Shown here piece after piece: positions 60,827-64,000 of a stretch of DNA of 64,000 bases (positions are counted from its first letter, which is position 1; every line of letters begins with the position of its first letter). The position numbers and the translations under genes are program-made. The DNA is from an uncultured Pelagibacteraceae bacterium (GTDB lineage: Bacteria > Pseudomonadota > Alphaproteobacteria > Pelagibacterales > Pelagibacteraceae), in NCBI GenBank assembly GCA_902551755.1, contig CACDEB010000004.1, positions 1 to 64,000 on the forward strand. The letters are read 5' to 3'. Below the pieces are notes generated by a model. That model was not told the DNA's origin and made no database searches. It saw nothing but the letters and a program-made list of their open reading frames with translations.

Positions 60827-61445
60827 GCTTTTTACAGCTGATACGCCTAATGGAAAAAAGATCTCAATTATGCTTGAGGAAATTCAATATGAGTACAAAG
60901 TTACAAAGGTTAATTTGTTTAAAAATGAACAATTTAACCCAGAATTTAAAAAAATAAGCCCATTTAATAAGATCCCCGTAATTAAAGACCATGATAACGG
61001 TAAAGTAATTTTTGAGTCCGGTGCAATCTTGATCTACCTAGGTAATAAAAGTGGCAAGTTTTATGACGAAAAAAATAAAGACCAAATCAATCAATGGTTA
61101 ATGGCCCAGATGGGTTATGTTGGACCAATGTTAGGTCAACATCACCAGTTTCATCATTATAATCCGGGAAAAAGTAAATTTGGGGAAGATAGATATTTTG
61201 AAATTTCAAAAGCAATCTATAACAATTTAGATCTAAGATTATCACAATCAAAATTTTTAGCAGGTGAAGTATATTCAATCGCGGATATAGCTACATGGCC
61301 GTGGATTGCCAGACATGACTGGCATGATATTGGATTAAAGAATTATAAAAATTTGACGAGATGGTATAATGATATCGCTAGAAGAGCAGCGGTTATTAAA
61401 GGTTATGATTTTATGAATAAAGGAGAAAAAATACCCTCTCCCTAA
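60819..61445 (+). CDS. Glutathione S-transferase family protein (YfcG-like)
   Basis: A 208-residue protein with a GTG start inside the end of the reductase gene. The N-terminal thioredoxin-fold part has FTADTPNGKKISIMLEE (TPNG site of Nu-class enzymes), PFNKIPVIKD with the cis-proline and FESGAILIYL; the C-terminal helical part has SIADIATWPWIARHDW. Family members have disulfide-reducing or peroxide-related activity. It ends with a stop interlocked with dksA. Confidence 0.88.
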   Translation: MIELFTADTPNGKKISIMLEEIQYEYKVTKVNLFKNEQFNPEFKKISPFNKIPVIKDHDNGKVIFESGAILIYLGNKSGKFYDEKNKDQINQWLMAQMGYVGPMLGQHHQFHHYNPGKSKFGEDRYFEISKAIYNNLDLRLSQSKFLAGEVYSIADIATWPWIARHDWHDIGLKNYKNLTRWYNDIARRAAVIKGYDFMNKGEKIPSP

Positions 61446-61861
61446 ACGTCACTAGCGTAAACTTTTTCCTCTTTTTCATGTTTTTCTTGAGCGGTAATAC
61501 TTAAAGTTGCAACAGGACGAGCAATTAATCTTTTAATTCCAATCGGTTCACCTGTATCTTCACAGAAACCATAAGTCCCATCTTTAATTCTTCTTAAGGC
61601 AGCATCGATTTTAGATATAAGTTTTATCTGTCTATTTATAGCTCTCATCTCAACATTTTTATCAGTGTATGAACTTGCCTGATCCACAATATCTGCTGAT
61701 GAGCTATTGTCATCCATTGAGCTATTATACAGAGCTTCGTTATTTGACCTTATAAGATCTTTTTTCCACTCTGATAATTTGTTTTTGAAAAACAGCTTAT
61801 GTTTTTCGCACATATATTTTTCTGATTCTTTTGGAACGTAGTTTTTTGAAATTTTAACCAT
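61442..61861 (-). CDS. dksA: RNA polymerase-binding factor DksA, cysteine-poor
   Basis: A 139-residue coiled-coil protein that enters the polymerase secondary channel and works with ppGpp. The coiled-coil tip region lies near ADIVDQASSYTDKN. The C-terminal zinc finger is reduced to YGFCEDTGEPIGIKRLIARP with one cysteine instead of four, as in the redox-insensitive, zinc-independent DksA forms. LIARPVATLSITAQEKHE matches the alphaproteobacterial type. Confidence 0.9.
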   Translation of the reverse strand: MVKISKNYVPKESEKYMCEKHKLFFKNKLSEWKKDLIRSNNEALYNSSMDDNSSSADIVDQASSYTDKNVEMRAINRQIKLISKIDAALRRIKDGTYGFCEDTGEPIGIKRLIARPVATLSITAQEKHEKEEKVYASDV

Positions 61862-61893
61862 TTTAATTTCTAAAGCGCCCGCAGTATATTCAG

Positions 61894-61924
61894 CAATTAA
61901 ATGGTGTCAAGAAACCATTAATTG
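61894..61924. repeat. Imperfect inverted repeat between dksA and the GT39 gene
   Basis: CAATTAAATGGT, eight-base loop, ACCATTAATTG: eleven pairs with one extra base. It lies in the 82-base divergent gap that must hold both promoters, so it may be an operator; a (TA)n run follows at about 61929-61945 and meets the ATG at 61944. Confidence 0.5.
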
Positions 61925-61943
61925 TATAAATATATATATATAT

Positions 61944-63263
61944 ATGTTTAAAAAAAAGAATATAAGTAATTTATTCTATCTTTTTTTAATTGCACACTTA
62001 TTTGTTTGGACTTTGATTCCTTCAATAACAAATAGTAATTTACCATTAGATACAATAGAAGCATTAGCCTGGGGTAGTAATTTAGATTGGGGATATAACA
62101 AGCATCCACCAGTGAGTGCTTTTTTTGTTGAATTTTTTTATTTTCTTTTCGGAAGCAATGACATTGCTTATTATTTTTTAAGTCAAATTTTTGTAATATC
62201 AGCCTTTTATATAGTATGGATATTTTCAAATGAATTTTTTCAAAATAAAACTTTAAGTTTTTTTTCTGTTTTAGTTCTAGAAGGAATATATTTTTACAAT
62301 TTTACCACACCAGAATTTAACGTAAATGTTTGCCAGTTACCTTTTTGGGCTTTTACAGTTTACCTTTCATGGAAATTATACATGAAGAAAGATACAAATA
62401 TTGTAATACTAATTTTGTTAGGTGTTACCGCTGCAATTGGTTTTTTAACAAAGTATTTGTTTGCTTATTTGCTTTTATCAGTAGTAATGATTTTTGCCTA
62501 CGAGTTTTTCATAACAAAAACCAGAAAAATAGATTTTAAACATTATTTACCAATTGAAATTTTTTTTGTTTTGTTAGTCCCTCATTTAATTTGGCTTTTT
62601 CAAAATGATTTTGTAACAATTAAATATGCCTTTAATAGAGCTGGACTAGCAGATTATAGTTTTTTAAATCACTTAAAGTTTCCAATTATATTTTTGATGA
62701 AACAGATTGGAATATTAATTCCTTTTTTTGTTCTTTGTTATTTTATAATAAAAAAAATAAAAATAAGATTTGATATAAAGGATAAAAAAAAAAATTTTAT
62801 TTTACTTATAATTTTTCTTCCAATAGTTTTAATGTTTGCAACTTCAGTAGTAACTGGCTCAAAAATAAGAACAATGTGGATGACACCTTTTTATCTTTTT
62901 TTTGGTGTCCTTATTTTAAGTATGTTTGATATCAAAGATGACGAAAAAACGTTTAAAGAATTTTTTAAACCATTTTTAATTTTGTTTTTATTATCTCCAA
63001 TTACATATGGTCTGGTCTCACTCATGAATGAAAATAAAAGAACTGACTATAGGGGAAAGGTTGAAGCAAATAAAGTTCTTCAAATTTGGCAAAAAGATTT
63101 CACAGAGAAAATTAATGTAGTTTTAGGAGATGAGTGGCATGCAGGTAATATATCTTATCATATGGAAGGAAGACCTGTTTGGCTAGGCGAAATTAATCAA
63201 AAAAATGTTGATTTACTAAATGCTTACATTTGTACTAAAAAAGTTTGTGTAGGTTATAGATGA
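61944..63263 (+). CDS. GT39/ArnT-like glycosyltransferase (PMT family)
   Basis: A 439-residue membrane protein with about ten helices. The first loop reads LDTIEALAWGSN then GYNKHPPVSAFF, which is the catalytic aspartate and HPP motif of GT39-like enzymes that take sugars from polyprenyl phosphate. The C-terminal periplasmic tail ends in EWHAGNISYHMEGRPVWLGE. It overlaps a family 2 transferase gene by 4 bases, so donor synthesis and transfer are encoded together. The likely target is a lipid A, protein or polysaccharide acceptor; not determined. Confidence 0.85.
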   Translation: MFKKKNISNLFYLFLIAHLFVWTLIPSITNSNLPLDTIEALAWGSNLDWGYNKHPPVSAFFVEFFYFLFGSNDIAYYFLSQIFVISAFYIVWIFSNEFFQNKTLSFFSVLVLEGIYFYNFTTPEFNVNVCQLPFWAFTVYLSWKLYMKKDTNIVILILLGVTAAIGFLTKYLFAYLLLSVVMIFAYEFFITKTRKIDFKHYLPIEIFFVLLVPHLIWLFQNDFVTIKYAFNRAGLADYSFLNHLKFPIIFLMKQIGILIPFFVLCYFIIKKIKIRFDIKDKKKNFILLIIFLPIVLMFATSVVTGSKIRTMWMTPFYLFFGVLILSMFDIKDDEKTFKEFFKPFLILFLLSPITYGLVSLMNENKRTDYRGKVEANKVLQIWQKDFTEKINVVLGDEWHAGNISYHMEGRPVWLGEINQKNVDLLNAYICTKKVCVGYR

Positions 63264-64000
63264 AAAAAATAATTATCTTAATTCCAATTTATAACGATTG
63301 GAAGTCTCTTGAAAAACTTGTTGAAGATATAAATTTGAAGGTAAAAAACACTAATTGTAAGTTCTCAATTTTTATAATTAATGATGGTTCAACTGAGAAA
63401 TATGATGATAAAAAATACTCTACTGAGGAAATCAAAGTTGAAGTTATCAGTTTATTAAAAAATGTTGGTCATGCCAGATCTATTGCGACTGGTTTGAAAT
63501 ATATTTATCATAAAGAGGATTTTGACTATGTAATCCCGATGGATGGTGATGGGGAGGACAGACCTGATGAAATTAATAAATTTATAGAGAGCACGGATTA
63601 TTACGTTGATAAAGCAATAGTTGGTGAAAGAATTAAAAGATCTGAAGGATCAATTTTCACTTTTTTTTATGTAGTCCATAAATTTTTAACTTATTTCTTT
63701 ACAGGAAAAAGTATTAAATTTGGAAATTTCACTTGTTTACCCAAATCAGTTGTTAAAAAGTTTATTATTGAAAAATCTTCCTGGAATAGTTTTTCTGGAT
63801 CACTTGTTAAAATTGAAAAAAGTTTTGGATCCATTAAATCAACTAGAGGTAAACGTTATTTTGGACCTTCTAAAATGAGCTTTTTAAATTTAGTTAAACA
63901 CAGTTTATCCATTATTTCTGTTTTCAAGTTTAATGTTATTGTAAGATCAATTTTGTTTTTTGTAATTTATTTTGCCATCATAAATAAAAATATTTCCTTA
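63260..64000 (+). CDS. Glycosyltransferase family 2, polyprenyl-phosphate sugar synthase-like (cut by window edge)
   Basis: Begins with ATG at 63260 (ATGA overlap with the GT39 stop) and is open for 247 codons to the end. IIILIPIYNDWKSLEKLVED is the nucleotide-binding strand, INDGS and PMDGDGEDRPDEI hold the aspartates, and the last visible part turns hydrophobic (VIVRSILFFVIYFAII), as in GtrB/DPM-like enzymes with C-terminal membrane helices. It likely charges undecaprenyl phosphate with the sugar used by the GT39 neighbour. Confidence 0.87.
   Translation, partial: MKKIIILIPIYNDWKSLEKLVEDINLKVKNTNCKFSIFIINDGSTEKYDDKKYSTEEIKVEVISLLKNVGHARSIATGLKYIYHKEDFDYVIPMDGDGEDRPDEINKFIESTDYYVDKAIVGERIKRSEGSIFTFFYVVHKFLTYFFTGKSIKFGNFTCLPKSVVKKFIIEKSSWNSFSGSLVKIEKSFGSIKSTRGKRYFGPSKMSFLNLVKHSLSIISVFKFNVIVRSILFFVIYFAIINKNISL

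Noticed and set aside
61925-61946. (TA)n run as a functional repeat or phase-variable switch
   Set aside because: It ends in the ATG itself and lies in an AT-rich promoter region; a length change would not alter the reading frame, and a similar run occurs before 17752.

Overview
The window looks like a chromosomal segment of a SAR11-clade alphaproteobacterium (Candidatus Pelagibacter or a close relative). The evidence is very low GC, almost no intergenic space, many 4-base start/stop overlaps, and alphaproteobacterial gene orders: ykgO-type L36 beside 5S rRNA, pntAA-pntAB-pntB, tkt-gap-pgk-fba, ZauP-like/zapA/5-FCL, yebC-ruvC-tolQRAB-pal-cpoB-tilS-ftsH-folP-glmM, xseB-ispA-dxs and glyQ-glyS-ppdK. 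There is also a proteorhodopsin followed by a ferredoxin and ferredoxin reductase. I cannot name the strain. The blue-tuning glutamine in the proteorhodopsin points to clear, open-ocean water.

Layout. 1-4317: end of a surface-polysaccharide block (GT2 fragment, LIC_10190-like membrane protein, gmd, fcl). It stops at an isolated 5S rRNA gene, which fits the edge of the known SAR11 hypervariable region 2. 4370-9495: 5S, L36, a 36-residue cytochrome oxidase subunit IV, three-subunit transhydrogenase, transaldolase and a membrane protein. 9497-17701 (minus): initiator tRNA, S21, TrcR-like regulator, L31, IMPase, EF-P, ThiE, and the fba-pgk-gap-tkt central-carbon operon. 17752-33485 (plus): cell division pair, folate enzyme, YebC, an unusual RuvC, the Tol-Pal envelope system, TilS, FtsH, FolP, GlmM, ThiD, PurA. 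33482-37945 (minus, with tRNA-Arg between): RpoH, RluD, an ABC-2 exporter, TsaC. 37966-43716: isoprenoid genes, AroC, PdxH, long-chain prenyl synthase. 43828-52065: S49 peptidase, GlyRS, PPDK, then NadC/NadA. 52122-58422: tRNA-Leu, cupin, YgfZ, dihydroorotase, a two-gene sugar insertion, propionyl-CoA synthetase. 58638-61861: proteorhodopsin, ferredoxin, its reductase, GST, DksA. 61944-64000: a GT39/GT2 pair running off the end.

How the genes work together. Tkt, Tal, Fba, Gap, Pgk and PPDK supply reversible lower glycolysis/gluconeogenesis and the pentose phosphate pathway. Transhydrogenase and proteorhodopsin link proton motive force to NADPH and energy. Gmd/Fcl make GDP-fucose for surface sugars. 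ThiE and ThiD are present as separate genes with no thiC in the window, consistent with the known SAR11 need for external pyrimidine precursor.

No phage, transposon, CRISPR array or toxin-antitoxin module is visible, and no gene-free stretch exceeds 300 bases (the longest is 58423-58637). I found no clearly new multi-gene system. The most interesting signals are: all nine convergent gene junctions closed to 13 bp or less with four interlocked stop pairs; an 18-bp perfect palindrome before proteorhodopsin; the RuvC that looks MOC1/phage-like; the GAPDH with an altered cofactor pocket; and cysteine-free replacements of several zinc-ribbon proteins.
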